Part shown: positions 25,304 to 34,490 of the stretch, piece by piece
How positions within the stretch are numbered: position 1 is the stretch's first letter
Layout: the number at the start of each line of letters is the position of its first letter
Assembly (NCBI RefSeq): GCF_030398385.1
Contig: NZ_JAOAOQ010000023.1
Coordinates: forward strand, 1 to 64,000
Reading direction: 5' to 3'
Length of the DNA stretch: 64,000 bases
DNA from: Aquibium sp. ELW1220
GTDB taxonomy: Bacteria > Pseudomonadota > Alphaproteobacteria > Rhizobiales > Rhizobiaceae
Translations under genes and position numbers: made by a program
The notes under the pieces: model-generated
The model's input: the letters and a program-made list of their open reading frames with translations, nothing else
What the model was told of the DNA's origin: nothing
Databases searched by the model: none

Positions 25304-26974
25304 TCAAGCCTCGCCGTCTTCGCTGTCGAACAGCGGAAGCCCGGCCACCTTCTTGCGGGAGCCGGCGGCCGCTGCCGGTTCCTCGGGGTAGTCCGGCGCA
25401 GGCGGCAGGTCCTTGATGTTGAGCGAGTAGTCGTCGCGGCCCCATTCGCATTTTGACAGGATCGCGGTCGGGATCTTCACCAGTGTCAGATTGTCGAAGC
25501 TGTCGGGGTTGGCGTTGAACGCCTTGCAGCAGATCAAGAGCGAGCGATCCGGGCCGACATCCTCGGAGATCCGTCGGCAGGACTCGTGTGTCAGGTTCTG
25601 CGTGGTGACATAGATAAAGTCGGTTTCGGTGGAATGGCCGTGGTTCCAGTATTCCTCAGGGTTTTGCGACGGCGCATAGACAAAGCCCATGTGCTTGCAG
25701 AGCGCTTCTGCAAGCATGGCCGGATTGTAGTCCTTCGCGATGACCCAGTTGCCGTATTTGTCTTCGCTCAGCAGAGATGGCGCGAGCCGGTAAAAGCGGA
25801 AGCCACCGCCGCCCTTCCAGCCGACGGCTTCGGTGACGCCACCCAAATCCTCGACGTCGATAACCTTCTTCAACCGAGGCGCGATGTGCGTCTCGGCATG
25901 GTTGCCGAGTTCGACCATGATCCAGCGGCGACCCATCTTGTGCGCGACCGCGCCGGTGGTGCCAGAGCCGGCGAAAGAGTCAAGAATCAGGTCGCCGGGG
26001 TTCGTCGCAATCTGAAGGATCCGCCGGATGAGACGTTCTGGCTTGGGTGTAAGAAATGCGTCAGCCTTGCCGAAAAGCTGATGGATCTCCTTTTTCGCTT
26101 CATCATTATGTCCGACTTCTTCGTGGGGCCACCAAGTCCACGGGACAAGACCCTCTACTTCGTCCAAAAATCTTATTATGTTGGGCTGACTGTTTCCGTC
26201 TTTGCCGAAATATATTCTTCCGGTCGAAAGTAATTTCTTAAATTCAGTCTCGACTGTGGACCAGCACCGACCTTCAGGAGGTCGGTGAATGGCGCCGCCA
26301 GGGGCGACAATCTCATACATTTGATTTGGACGATAGCCTTGGGCAGTCATCGGGATGCCGCGCCATCTTCCTCGAGGGTGATTGTTGGGATTCTTGTAAA
26401 TCTTCTCCTGATCTTCAGTCATTGGCACTCTGTTGCGAATGGATTTAAATCGCAACGAGTTTGTTGCATATATTAGTATGTAATCGTGGGCGTCACCGAC
26501 GGCCTCACGATTTTCACGACTGTATCTCTTTTGCCAAACAATACTTGCGATGAAATTATCACGTCCAAATATTTCATCACAGAGAACCTTCAGGTAGTGC
26601 GCCTCATTGTCATCAATAGTAATCCATAGAGATCCATCCTCCGAAAGCAGCGTTCGGATCATCTCCAAGCGGTCGCGCATCAGGCTGAGCCAAAGGGAGT
26701 GCTCCAGCCCATCGTCATAGTGCGTAAAGGCGCTGCCGGTGTTGTAGGGCGGGTCGATGAAGACACATTTGACCTTGCCGGCGTAGTCCGCTTCGAGCGC
26801 TTTCAGCGCGAGCAGGTTGTCGCCGTGGATCAGAATGTTGTCGAAGATGTCGCCATCGCGCCGCGTCGCCGCATGGTGCGACAGCGCGGGATCCTCGATC
26901 AGGATCCGCGGCTCCAGCTTCGGCCGCTCGTCCTTGCCGATCCAGGTCAGCTCAAGTTTAGGTTTCTTTGACAT
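25304..26974 (-). CDS. Type III Mod-like DNA methyltransferase
   Basis: A 556-residue beta-class amino-methyltransferase: catalytic DPPY at 74-77 (FIDPPYNTG) precedes the AdoMet motif FAGSGTT from residue 334, the order found in type III Mod enzymes. The region between (residues ~130-310) is the probable target-recognition domain. It is somewhat shorter than typical Mod proteins. The start overlaps the end of the upstream coiled-coil gene by 17 bases, and Res follows after one base. It would methylate adenine in an asymmetric site, giving self-protection. The local base composition around 26100-26650 is visibly AT-richer, as often seen in exchanged specificity domains. Confidence 0.93.
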   Translation of the reverse strand: MSKKPKLELTWIGKDERPKLEPRILIEDPALSHHAATRRDGDIFDNILIHGDNLLALKALEADYAGKVKCVFIDPPYNTGSAFTHYDDGLEHSLWLSLMRDRLEMIRTLLSEDGSLWITIDDNEAHYLKVLCDEIFGRDNFIASIVWQKRYSRENREAVGDAHDYILIYATNSLRFKSIRNRVPMTEDQEKIYKNPNNHPRGRWRGIPMTAQGYRPNQMYEIVAPGGAIHRPPEGRCWSTVETEFKKLLSTGRIYFGKDGNSQPNIIRFLDEVEGLVPWTWWPHEEVGHNDEAKKEIHQLFGKADAFLTPKPERLIRRILQIATNPGDLILDSFAGSGTTGAVAHKMGRRWIMVELGNHAETHIAPRLKKVIDVEDLGGVTEAVGWKGGGGFRFYRLAPSLLSEDKYGNWVIAKDYNPAMLAEALCKHMGFVYAPSQNPEEYWNHGHSTETDFIYVTTQNLTHESCRRISEDVGPDRSLLICCKAFNANPDSFDNLTLVKIPTAILSKCEWGRDDYSLNIKDLPPAPDYPEEPAAAAGSRKKVAGLPLFDSEDGEA

Positions 26975-28031
26975 TCAGCGCATTCTTCCGTTTATTCCAC
27001 ACTTGCTGTCGCCTCGCACGCTCCGCTGCTGACAAGGTCCTTCTGCCTGCAGGTGGATAAGCGCGCTTGGCATCGATTTTATTGTCCCACTCAACCGGTT
27101 CTTGTCTCGACGTCACTCGTTGCACCCCGGCACTCGCTATCTTGTCGAGTATCCCCTTTTCGCGGGCCTCGACAGCGACACGCCCAGATAGCCGGTCGCC
27201 GAAGCTATCGTCGCTGCCGGCCCCGCGCCAGCGCAACCTCGCATAGGGGTTGGCTGTGCGGTTAAAGTGTCCGGGAGCGATCTGGATGTTCTGCTCGTAG
27301 TGCCAGGCGGGCAGGTGGGACACGCTCTCTCGACGATCGCGCGTGTGCCTGGCCACCCAGTGCACGGTGTAGAGATGTTCGACCTCGCCAGTTTGACGGA
27401 TCGATGCGAGGATTTCCGCTTCTTCGCTCGCCGCTCGCTCTCGGAGGGTCGCAATCCGGTCGCGTAGCCACAACGCCGACTCCGCCTGTTTGCGCTCGAT
27501 CAGTGCGATCCGATCGACTGCTGCTTGACGCCGACGGTCCAGGGGATCGGCGCGGCGGAGCCAGGAGCGCAGGCTAGCAACGTGGTAATCAGCCTCGGCC
27601 AGGATCGAGTCAGCTCGGCTCTCAAGCAAGGCAATCTCGGTCGCTGCGCTCTCTTCGGCCTGGGCAAGCATGGCCAGATGCTTCAGATCGCATGTCCCCA
27701 AAAAATCCCAGTAGAGCGCGTCTGATGCGTTCTCCAATTCCTCCGGCGGGAGCTCCCGCAATTCGCGGGGCACTGAGCACCGCATGTCGAAGAGCTTCGA
27801 CGATAGCCAGGATGACAACGCCTCGCCGCTATCGTCGACACAGGCGACCAAGGGCGCCGTCCACATGCTGAACGACGTCTCCATCGTGGCGCGCGATACC
27901 ATCAACCATCCGGCACGATACCGAAGTGGCCTGACCTCCCACGCGGGACCTGGATAGCTATCTAGATAGAAGTCGATCTCGACCGGGACCGCGCCAAAAT
28001 CCTCGAAGGCGGCAGCGGTCCGGTTGTTCAC
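26958..28031 (-). CDS. Coiled-coil protein of unknown function in defence operon
   Basis: This 357-residue protein matches no family I recognise. Residues ~120-215 are strongly helical and charged, with long Ala/Glu/Arg heptad-like runs, and probably form a coiled coil. The N-terminal ~110 residues look globular (VEIDFYLDSYPGPAWEVRP), and the C-terminus is basic (AERARRQQVWNKRK), suited to nucleic-acid contact. It starts with GTG, five bases after the SNF2 stop, and overlaps the Mod gene by 17 bases. The position suggests an obligate partner of the SNF2 ATPase. No catalytic motif is visible. Confidence 0.82.
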   Translation of the reverse strand: MNNRTAAAFEDFGAVPVEIDFYLDSYPGPAWEVRPLRYRAGWLMVSRATMETSFSMWTAPLVACVDDSGEALSSWLSSKLFDMRCSVPRELRELPPEELENASDALYWDFLGTCDLKHLAMLAQAEESAATEIALLESRADSILAEADYHVASLRSWLRRADPLDRRRQAAVDRIALIERKQAESALWLRDRIATLRERAASEEAEILASIRQTGEVEHLYTVHWVARHTRDRRESVSHLPAWHYEQNIQIAPGHFNRTANPYARLRWRGAGSDDSFGDRLSGRVAVEAREKGILDKIASAGVQRVTSRQEPVEWDNKIDAKRAYPPAGRRTLSAAERARRQQVWNKRKNALNVKET

Positions 28032-28036
28032 AAGAG

Positions 28037-30871
28037 TTACTCCACCGACCAGCGAAACGTAAAAAGCAATTTCTTCGTTGGTAGCCGGTTGAGGCTTTCT
28101 GCCACCTCGTCCAGCATATCGGACACCTGCTTGCGAATTTCGCGCCGGCGTTCGTGCTTCGATAGCTTGAGATCGTCCATGGTCCCTTCAAGCTTCTTGA
28201 TCTTGCGGCCGAGATCGAGCTTCTCCTCCATGGATGCATCCGGCGACCGGCGTTCCTTGCGTAACTGCTTGATCTCGTTGTCGAGGGTGGTGATCTGTGC
28301 ATCGAGCTCGATCTCGATATCCTTGGCGTAGTTGTCGAGGCGGATCTCCTCTTCCTCGAGCCAGAGGAAGTTCTGTTTCTTTACGCGCTCCGAAAATTTC
28401 CCGAAAAGACGGCTCTCGATCCCGTGCAGCGCGCTCTGGTCGAATGGCACCCCGGAGCTTGTAGATGTCGCCGGCACCATCAGCATGCGGTCCGCTGTCT
28501 CCGGATGGATTTCCACACCGTCGTCGTCCAAGCAGGACAGCAGCAATTCCTCGCGCGCAGACCCATGTGTCTCAATCTGCGCCTTCGACACGCGGAGCCA
28601 ACCTGACTTACCGGCTAGGTTCTTCACATCCGCCAGCTGCCCGGGGAACGCATATTCATCAACGCGGAACCTAAGCGATGCGGTTGTTGAGTGCTGGTCC
28701 CGCGCTTTGGCCTTATGGACGATCTCGGTCGCGAGATTTCCATCGGCCAGGCGGAAGAACTGCCAGTCGTGATCGTCGGCGTCCGGCCATTGCGTCGTGA
28801 ATGTCCGTCCGTCGTAGTCGAAGCGGAACAAGGCATCGGGATGAAAGCGGGCGCCAGGGAGCTCGGCATGAGCGATCATGATTAGCCGCCGGGTGAAATC
28901 GTTGACGGCATTGTCGAGCTCGCCCTTACGCCCCTTCAAGCGTGCCACGACATCCTGATCGAGATGCTCCAGGACCTTGGCGCGCGCGGACTGCATGTCG
29001 GAGTCGATCCTGTCTTGCAGCGTTGCGGTCAGTGCGTCGAACTCGCGGATCACTTCTTCTTCGGTCCGGCTCGACTGGACGATGCCCAGGACGCGCTGCT
29101 CGAAGTCGACGCCGCGCTCGATCGTGCCGAGCACTTCGTCGCTGGATCCGAAAACCCCGTTGAACAGTTTGAACTTCTGATCGAGGAGTTCGTAGATGCG
29201 CTGCTCCGCCTGGTTCTTGCGATTCAGCATGTTCACCACCGTGACGTCGATCTTCTGACCGTAGCGGTGACATCGGCCGATCCGCTGCTCAACGCGCTGC
29301 GGGTTCCAGGGAAGATCGAAATTCACCACGAGTGAACAGAACTGAAGATTGATGCCCTCTGCGCCGCTCTCGGTGGCGATAAGGATGGTCTTGTCAGAGC
29401 CGCGGAAGGCATCGACGATCGCTGCCTTCATATCTGCCGTGCGCGAACCGGAGACACGGTCCGTGCCGGCATGTTCGTCGCGCCAGGCCGTGTAGAGTGA
29501 TTTGCTGACGGGATCGCTGTTCGAGCCGTTGAGCAGTGCGATCTGACCTTCATAGCCATTGCTCGAAAGAAGCTCGTTCAGATATTTCTGGGTGCGGACG
29601 CTCTCGGTGAAGATCACCGCCTTGCGCTGGCCACCCTTGCTCGAAATCGCATCGAGAATGCCCGGCAATTGCGTCAGCAGTTTTTCGCCCTTGGCGTTCT
29701 GGCCGATCGATTCGGCCAAGTGGAGAAACGACCGCAGTTCCTCCAGCTCGACGGCCAACAACGCGGCGTCGATCTCTCCCACGTTCTCCGCGTAACTTTC
29801 CAGTTCCTCGCCGATCTCGCCGATCGTTTCGATATCGTCGGTGACGGTTTCATCGACGATCCCGCGCTTTTCCAGCCGCTCGATGAGGGATCGCAGATAC
29901 CCGGTAACGGCGAAAGTCGAGGAGCCTAGTATTTTGCGCACCTGGAGGACGACGAGAGCGTTGGCTCGGTCGCCATATGACACCGTGTCCTTGCGCTGGA
30001 GGAACCTTGACACCTTTTCGTAGAGTTCCACCTCAAGGCTTGGCGGCTCGAAATCGAACACCATCGCATTGCGCTTGGTGAAGTTGATGTGGCCGGCCTC
30101 CTGGACCTGACGGCGCAGGGTGCGGTAGCACACGGGCACGAGGCGCTCTCGCAACGCCTCGAGCGAGGCAGGCGTGGCACGCGCGCCGGTATAGAGTGTC
30201 TTGAACGCGTCCTCGCCGCCGAAATGGTTGTCATCGATCATCGAGACGATACCGAATAGCTCCATCAGCGAGTTCTGTAGCGGAGTGGCTGTCAGGAGCA
30301 CCTTGAACGGATCTTGGAGCGCGTCCTTCAGGCGCTTGGACCGCAGCGCACCGGGCTTGTAGACGTTGCGCAGGCGATGCGCCTCGTCGAACACAACGAG
30401 GTCCCACTTCGTCATCGCAAGCTCATCGGAGCTACGCGCGGCGAATTCATAGCTTGAGATGATGATGCCTGGAGCGTCTCGGAAAGGGCGGGAGTGACCG
30501 TCCTTCTTGAGCCCCTTGTAGGTGGCTGCTTCCATGATGGTGGCAGGTAAGGAGAACTTTTCGCGGAGTTCCTGCTCCCACTGCTTCCGGAGCGACGCCG
30601 GCACGATCAATAGAATGCGCCGCTTCTGCTCGGCCCACTTCTGGCCCATCACCAGGCCAGCTTCTATCGTCTTTCCGAGACCTACTTCATCAGCGAGCAG
30701 GACACCCTTTGAAAGGGGCGACTTCAGCGCGAACAGCGACGCTTCGACCTGGTGCGGGTTCATCTCGACACGAGCTGCGGTCAGAGATCGGGTGAACGCG
30801 TCCTGTTCAAATCCATCGAGAGTGATTCGGTGGCTGTGATAGTGGCCTTGGACGGGCGTATAGCTGTTCAA
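28037..30871 (-). CDS. SNF2/Rad54-type helicase-related ATPase
   Basis: The 944-residue first gene of the operon is an SNF2-family ATPase with motif I DEVGLGKT (61-68), motif II DEAH (162-165), motif III LTATPLQNS, motif V ESGAEGINLQF and motif VI QRIGRCHRYGQ. The C-terminal half is unlike chromatin remodelers: a ~200-residue region of unknown fold and a coiled coil near residues 850-925 (QITTLDNEIKQLRKER). The start is TTG, preceded by TTGGAAG. DISARM DrmD and several restriction-associated ATPases have similar cores. It may scan or remodel DNA to license Mod-Res; its actual role is unknown. Confidence 0.91.
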   Translation of the reverse strand: MNSYTPVQGHYHSHRITLDGFEQDAFTRSLTAARVEMNPHQVEASLFALKSPLSKGVLLADEVGLGKTIEAGLVMGQKWAEQKRRILLIVPASLRKQWEQELREKFSLPATIMEAATYKGLKKDGHSRPFRDAPGIIISSYEFAARSSDELAMTKWDLVVFDEAHRLRNVYKPGALRSKRLKDALQDPFKVLLTATPLQNSLMELFGIVSMIDDNHFGGEDAFKTLYTGARATPASLEALRERLVPVCYRTLRRQVQEAGHINFTKRNAMVFDFEPPSLEVELYEKVSRFLQRKDTVSYGDRANALVVLQVRKILGSSTFAVTGYLRSLIERLEKRGIVDETVTDDIETIGEIGEELESYAENVGEIDAALLAVELEELRSFLHLAESIGQNAKGEKLLTQLPGILDAISSKGGQRKAVIFTESVRTQKYLNELLSSNGYEGQIALLNGSNSDPVSKSLYTAWRDEHAGTDRVSGSRTADMKAAIVDAFRGSDKTILIATESGAEGINLQFCSLVVNFDLPWNPQRVEQRIGRCHRYGQKIDVTVVNMLNRKNQAEQRIYELLDQKFKLFNGVFGSSDEVLGTIERGVDFEQRVLGIVQSSRTEEEVIREFDALTATLQDRIDSDMQSARAKVLEHLDQDVVARLKGRKGELDNAVNDFTRRLIMIAHAELPGARFHPDALFRFDYDGRTFTTQWPDADDHDWQFFRLADGNLATEIVHKAKARDQHSTTASLRFRVDEYAFPGQLADVKNLAGKSGWLRVSKAQIETHGSAREELLLSCLDDDGVEIHPETADRMLMVPATSTSSGVPFDQSALHGIESRLFGKFSERVKKQNFLWLEEEEIRLDNYAKDIEIELDAQITTLDNEIKQLRKERRSPDASMEEKLDLGRKIKKLEGTMDDLKLSKHERRREIRKQVSDMLDEVAESLNRLPTKKLLFTFRWSVE

Positions 30872-30964
30872 AACACTTCCAATTCTCGTAGCTGGCCAGC
30901 CAGAACGACTTGTGCCCTTTTCAATTCTTGCGGGAACTCATAGCCGTTTGCAACAGGCTAGTGA

Positions 30965-31117
30965 AGGCGCGCCAACTGGCTGTCGAACCGCGTCTTCGCC
31001 GACTACGAGGCGATCATCGAGGCCGCCTGCGACGCCTGGCGCAAGCTTTTCGCCCAGCCACACACGATCACGTCGATCGGAATGCGGGACTGGGCGCATG
31101 TCGGTCAGGGGATATGA
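30965..31117 (+). pseudogene. IS630-family transposase C-terminal remnant
   Basis: Only about 48 codons remain (from NWLSNRVFADYEAII to SIGMRDWAHVGQ), which match the C-terminus of IS630-family transposases. An in-frame stop lies just upstream, and no N-terminal part or terminal repeats are visible nearby. It sits about 90 bases upstream of the defence operon start and marks a past insertion or deletion event. Confidence 0.75.
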
Positions 31118-31346
31118 CCGTTGGTATTAGGTCTGATTCTTTAGATAGTTCTGAATTACTTAAAGGAAACTGCGCACGATATCGGACCGTAGTGGCAAGC
31201 ACGGTCTCACCGGCAAACGGGTTCGCACAGATCGTGACATTCAGAACGCTGACCCGTGGACGCAACGTGTGCCAGGTCACGCTAAGGCGATCAGGTAGGA
31301 GCGCCTGGCTCGACATTCACAAATCCATCAGCACCTGCCGTGCCCG

Positions 31347-31607
31347 ATGACGGGGATCACTCTTCTGTCTGTCCTCCAGGTCGTGCTCGGTGATCTCGGC
31401 CGGATCAAGCGCATCGCGAAGTTGCTCGGCATGGTCAACGCCGTTCCGGACTTCGGCGACCACCCGGCCGTCATCAACGGCTACTGAGATTTCCTCCTGA
31501 AGGTGCTCGTCGAGCGAGACAATAACGCGCGATCCGCCGTCGGTGTCGGTTCACTGCCGGGAAGCATCACAATCGATATCGAGGCAGTGGTCTCCGTTCA
31601 TGGCTAG
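31347..31607 (+). pseudogene. RidA (YjgF)-family pseudogene
   Basis: The frame reads LLSVLQVVLGDLGRIKRIAK, then GMVNAVPDFGDHPAVING, then a TGA at 31485-31487, and continues ARSAVGVGSLPGSITIDIEAV to a final TAG. These are the C-terminal two-thirds of a RidA-family enamine deaminase. The N-terminal third is missing, and the internal stop falls where relatives have Cys-Ser. It is a decayed gene. Confidence 0.75.
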
Positions 31608-31624
31608 ATCAGGCGACTCCTCGA

Positions 31625-32182
31625 TCAGAAAAATGCCACTTCGCGCACGTCGATCGCGGCGTCGTGATCCCTGCCATAGGCCACGATGGCAACCGATTTC
31701 AGGCTCTCCGGGCGAGGCACGTCGCGCAACAAGGCCCCCGAGGCGGTGAAGGCATCGAATGGCAAGCGCACTTCGCTCCAGCCTTCGGTGACGTCGAAGG
31801 CTGCCTGGTAATACTGCCAGGGCAGGATCGTGCTGGCCGTGCGCAGATGGACGAAGTAGCGTTGTCTGTTGCCTCGAACCATCAGGCGAACGCCGCTCGT
31901 GCCCTCCGGCGGCGGGCTGGTCAGATCCACTCGAATCTGGATGAAACCGCCCCTGTTGGTGGTGCTGACACGCCCGGTCATTCGCGCAAATGAATGTCCT
32001 TCCTCGTGCGCGAAGACGACCTCTCCGGACGAGACGCCACCCATCACCTCGTCGGTGAAGAATCTCCATCGCGTTTCGGGCTGCATCCTGAAATCCTCGA
32101 TGACTGCCTCGTCGGCCGACGCTGCGGGAACTGGCCCGGCAACCAGAAGGGCTGCAATGACGGTCTGGATCAGGCCACGCAT
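31625..32182 (-). CDS. CIA30-family exported protein
   Basis: The 185-residue protein has an N-terminal signal peptide (residues ~1-23, MRGLIQTVIAALLVAGPVPA) and a CIA30/carbohydrate-binding-like jelly-roll domain. VIEDF, WRFFTDEVMGGVSSG and FAGM-like SFARMTGRVST motifs are followed by ILPWQYYQAAFDV near residues 120-132. The family is named for a complex I assembly factor, but bacterial exported members have no established role. The gene lies 65 bases downstream of a broken DUF427 gene in the same direction. Intact length suggests it is functional. Confidence 0.8.
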   Translation of the reverse strand: MRGLIQTVIAALLVAGPVPAASADEAVIEDFRMQPETRWRFFTDEVMGGVSSGEVVFAHEEGHSFARMTGRVSTTNRGGFIQIRVDLTSPPPEGTSGVRLMVRGNRQRYFVHLRTASTILPWQYYQAAFDVTEGWSEVRLPFDAFTASGALLRDVPRPESLKSVAIVAYGRDHDAAIDVREVAFF

Positions 32183-32246
32183 CTAAATCTCCTTGGCACG
32201 AATTCCACCGCTGGTCTCGCCTCCGAAGAGTGCGAAGACTGCCACG

Positions 32247-32718
32247 TCACCAATGCAGCGTTCCCGCCGCGGCCTTGATCTGACCGTCCAGACTGGACGT
32301 GATCCATCCGCCGTAGAAATCGCCCGGCTGGGGGACGACCCGCATGTCGCCGACCCAGGCGTCATCCATCAGCCCGGCATAGAAGGCCACGTATCCCGCC
32401 AGGGCGGCGAAACGCTCGGTGGGGCGTCCACACGTCCAGGCGACGCGCCAGAAGCTGTTCGCCCGAGATCATGTCGAAATAGCGCGCGACACCCTTCCAG
32501 TCGCAAAACGAACTGCTCAGTCTCGCTCGCAGGGTTGCGACCTCATCGCCAAGCGGCAGGTAATCGCTGGGCGCGTGATGCGTCTCGAGCACGCGCAGGG
32601 TGTTGACCGTTTCGGCCGCGAGGAGGCCACCGGTGCATATCGCGATGCGCGGCGGCACCGCATGCAGCGCCGACGGGCAAGGGAAGGACTGGACGTTCTC
32701 TGGCGAGAGGTTGGTCAT
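32247..32718 (-). pseudogene. Frameshifted DUF427 gene
   Basis: The first frame (MTNLSPENVQSFPCPSALHA to SSFCDWKGVARYFD) is the N-terminus of a DUF427 protein. Near 32420 the reading frame shifts, and the remaining part (FAALAGYVAFYAGLMDDAW, QPGDFYGGWITSSL, GTLHW stop) is found in another frame. One indel therefore separates two halves of a ~155-codon gene. Its ATG overlaps the stop of an upstream ORF tail (ATGA), suggesting it was once in an operon. An intact but different DUF427 gene is at 50786-51187. Confidence 0.78.
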
Positions 32719-33305
32719 GCGGCAAGCCCACCGGTATAGCGTGCAGCCACATGGCCGGCGTGCAAGTTGCTCATCATCACCGTCACCATTCCAGATCCGA
32801 GCCCGGGCACGAGGTTCGTCAGCATGCGCAACCAGCTACAATCGGCGAGCACCAGCGACCGGCATCTTTGTCGTAGATCCTCAGGTCATGGCGCATCCGG
32901 GCGATCTCTCGGGGGCGTCCTGCATGGCAAGATATAGGGCGCGCCGTCGCAATTGCACGGGGACCGGTCGCAACGGCGGATATCATCGCTGCTTGCCGAT
33001 CGTCCGTTCTCTCGCGATCTGGGCCACTTCGGCGCCTGGCCGCCTGGGGAGCCCGCTGGCACGCGCCGACCTCTGCGCGCTGTTGGGTAGCAGAATGGGC
33101 GCTACCTCCAGCCACTGACTCTCCCTGAGGCCGCCAGGGCATCATGCTGCCTGGCAAGACGCTCGTATCATCCGGTGCTCGGGCCACGGCGTGCACGAAC
33201 TGGTTTCGCCGCAAGCGAGGCCGACGCGAAAATGCCCGATCGACGTTCCGGACATGGAGCGGCAATGCGGCTATAGGGGGGCCTCAGATCCTCTCCGAAT
33301 CGAAC
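32719..33305. other. Gene-poor stretch with an ORF tail
   Basis: On the minus strand a tail of roughly 50 codons (with SWLRMLTNLVPGLGSGMVTV and NLHAGHVAARYTGGLAA) runs from about 32870 and stops at 32715-32717, overlapping the DUF427 start. It looks protein-like but has no start and no family I recognise; it is probably the end of a truncated gene. Nothing is recognisable in 32870-33305. Confidence 0.4.
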
Positions 33306-34490
33306 ATGGTATCCCCGATCATCGGCACCACCGTCAGCATAGCTTTGTCGGCCTCGGCGAGCGGAGCAAGCACCCACGAATTAGCGTTCCGGTGGGCCGC
33401 TCTCCAGAAGACGCAGGCGCGGTTCGATGGACGGATCGTGCTCGAGCCGGAGATCGATCTCGGGCGCTACACCTGTCGCGCTGTCATTGACTGGCTGGAC
33501 GTGCGAGTGGTCGTGGGCGCCACGACCCAGTGGAAGTGGATCCAGCACCACATCGAGCCAGCGATCGGCCAGCGCGCCTACGTCGAGGACGTGGAAGACG
33601 AGCAGGGCGCGACCGGCCGAATTTTCAGGATCCGCTTCCAGGAGCCGCTCCTCGGACGCGTGATGCAAGCGATCGACCAGGTCGCCCAACGATGGACGCT
33701 CGAGAGCGCTCCCGAGTTGGTCGGGTTGGAGATCAGTGTCGACCTGACGCCGAAAGCATATTCCGAGGAGGCTCTCGTGAAGCTCTTTGGTGTGATCGCC
33801 CGGACGCATTTTCCCAGCCGGGATGTCATCACCGCGCCTTCAGATCGTCCCAGGTTCTTCGTCGACGACACCACCACCCACGTGATCAACATGGACAAGC
33901 ACGATCCGCACAAGGACAAGGTGCTGCTTCTCCAATACGATCACGATGTTCCGCCCACGCACGACTCGACCTACTACACCGGCGCCAAGAGATCGGATTC
34001 GTCGTGGAAGTTGATGATCAAGCGGGTTGACCGGCAAAACAAGGCCGCCGGGACTTTCATCAAGATCCCGGACGATGAGGTTCGTGTTCGGCTCGAGGTC
34101 ACCTTGCTCGGAAGCGAACTGGAAAAGGCCGGACTACGGACCCTCGAGGATCTGGCGGAGTTCAGGTTCCAGACGCTGCAAGGCTCGCATTTTCAGTTTC
34201 GCCTCCCTACGTTCAGGAAGGCCGATTCTGGAATACCCGACACCTTCCGGCTGCAGAAGTTCCTCAAGACAGGCGTTGTCGGCCTGGAAGCAATGGACGA
34301 CGCCAGGAGTTACCATCGACCAGCGATCGTCCGGGCATCTCGCAAGAGCGACAAGCCGCTGAGGCCAAAGCGGCGCTTGGGCTCCAGACTGGTGATCTAC
34401 GAGGACCTGACGAGTAAGGTCGCTCAAGCTCTTCGTCACCTACAGGAGCGTCAGCAGGGATCTCTGGGGGAGAAGAGCGCAAGGACGTAG
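33306..34490 (+). CDS. Hypothetical, possible replication-initiation-factor-like protein
   Basis: The product is 394 residues from ATG 33306. The central region has features like the Rep_trans/RstA-type replication initiation factors of small mobile elements: TYYTGAKRSDSSWKLMIKRVD, then RVRLEVTLLGSELEKAGLRT and LAEFRFQTL. It ends in a basic segment (RASRKSDKPLRPKRRLGSRL). No signal peptide or membrane helix is present. Catalytic Tyr or His-hydrophobic-His residues cannot be assigned confidently. It is isolated, with no recognisable neighbours in an operon. It may be a relic plasmid or phage replication gene carried by the island; the assignment is tentative, the coding potential is good. Confidence 0.65.
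   Translation: MVSPIIGTTVSIALSASASGASTHELAFRWAALQKTQARFDGRIVLEPEIDLGRYTCRAVIDWLDVRVVVGATTQWKWIQHHIEPAIGQRAYVEDVEDEQGATGRIFRIRFQEPLLGRVMQAIDQVAQRWTLESAPELVGLEISVDLTPKAYSEEALVKLFGVIARTHFPSRDVITAPSDRPRFFVDDTTTHVINMDKHDPHKDKVLLLQYDHDVPPTHDSTYYTGAKRSDSSWKLMIKRVDRQNKAAGTFIKIPDDEVRVRLEVTLLGSELEKAGLRTLEDLAEFRFQTLQGSHFQFRLPTFRKADSGIPDTFRLQKFLKTGVVGLEAMDDARSYHRPAIVRASRKSDKPLRPKRRLGSRLVIYEDLTSKVAQALRHLQERQQGSLGEKSART

Noticed and set aside
28037-30871. Assignment of the SNF2 gene to DISARM
   Set aside because: The helicase core is similar to DrmD, but the DrmA, DrmB and DrmC genes are absent from the neighbourhood.
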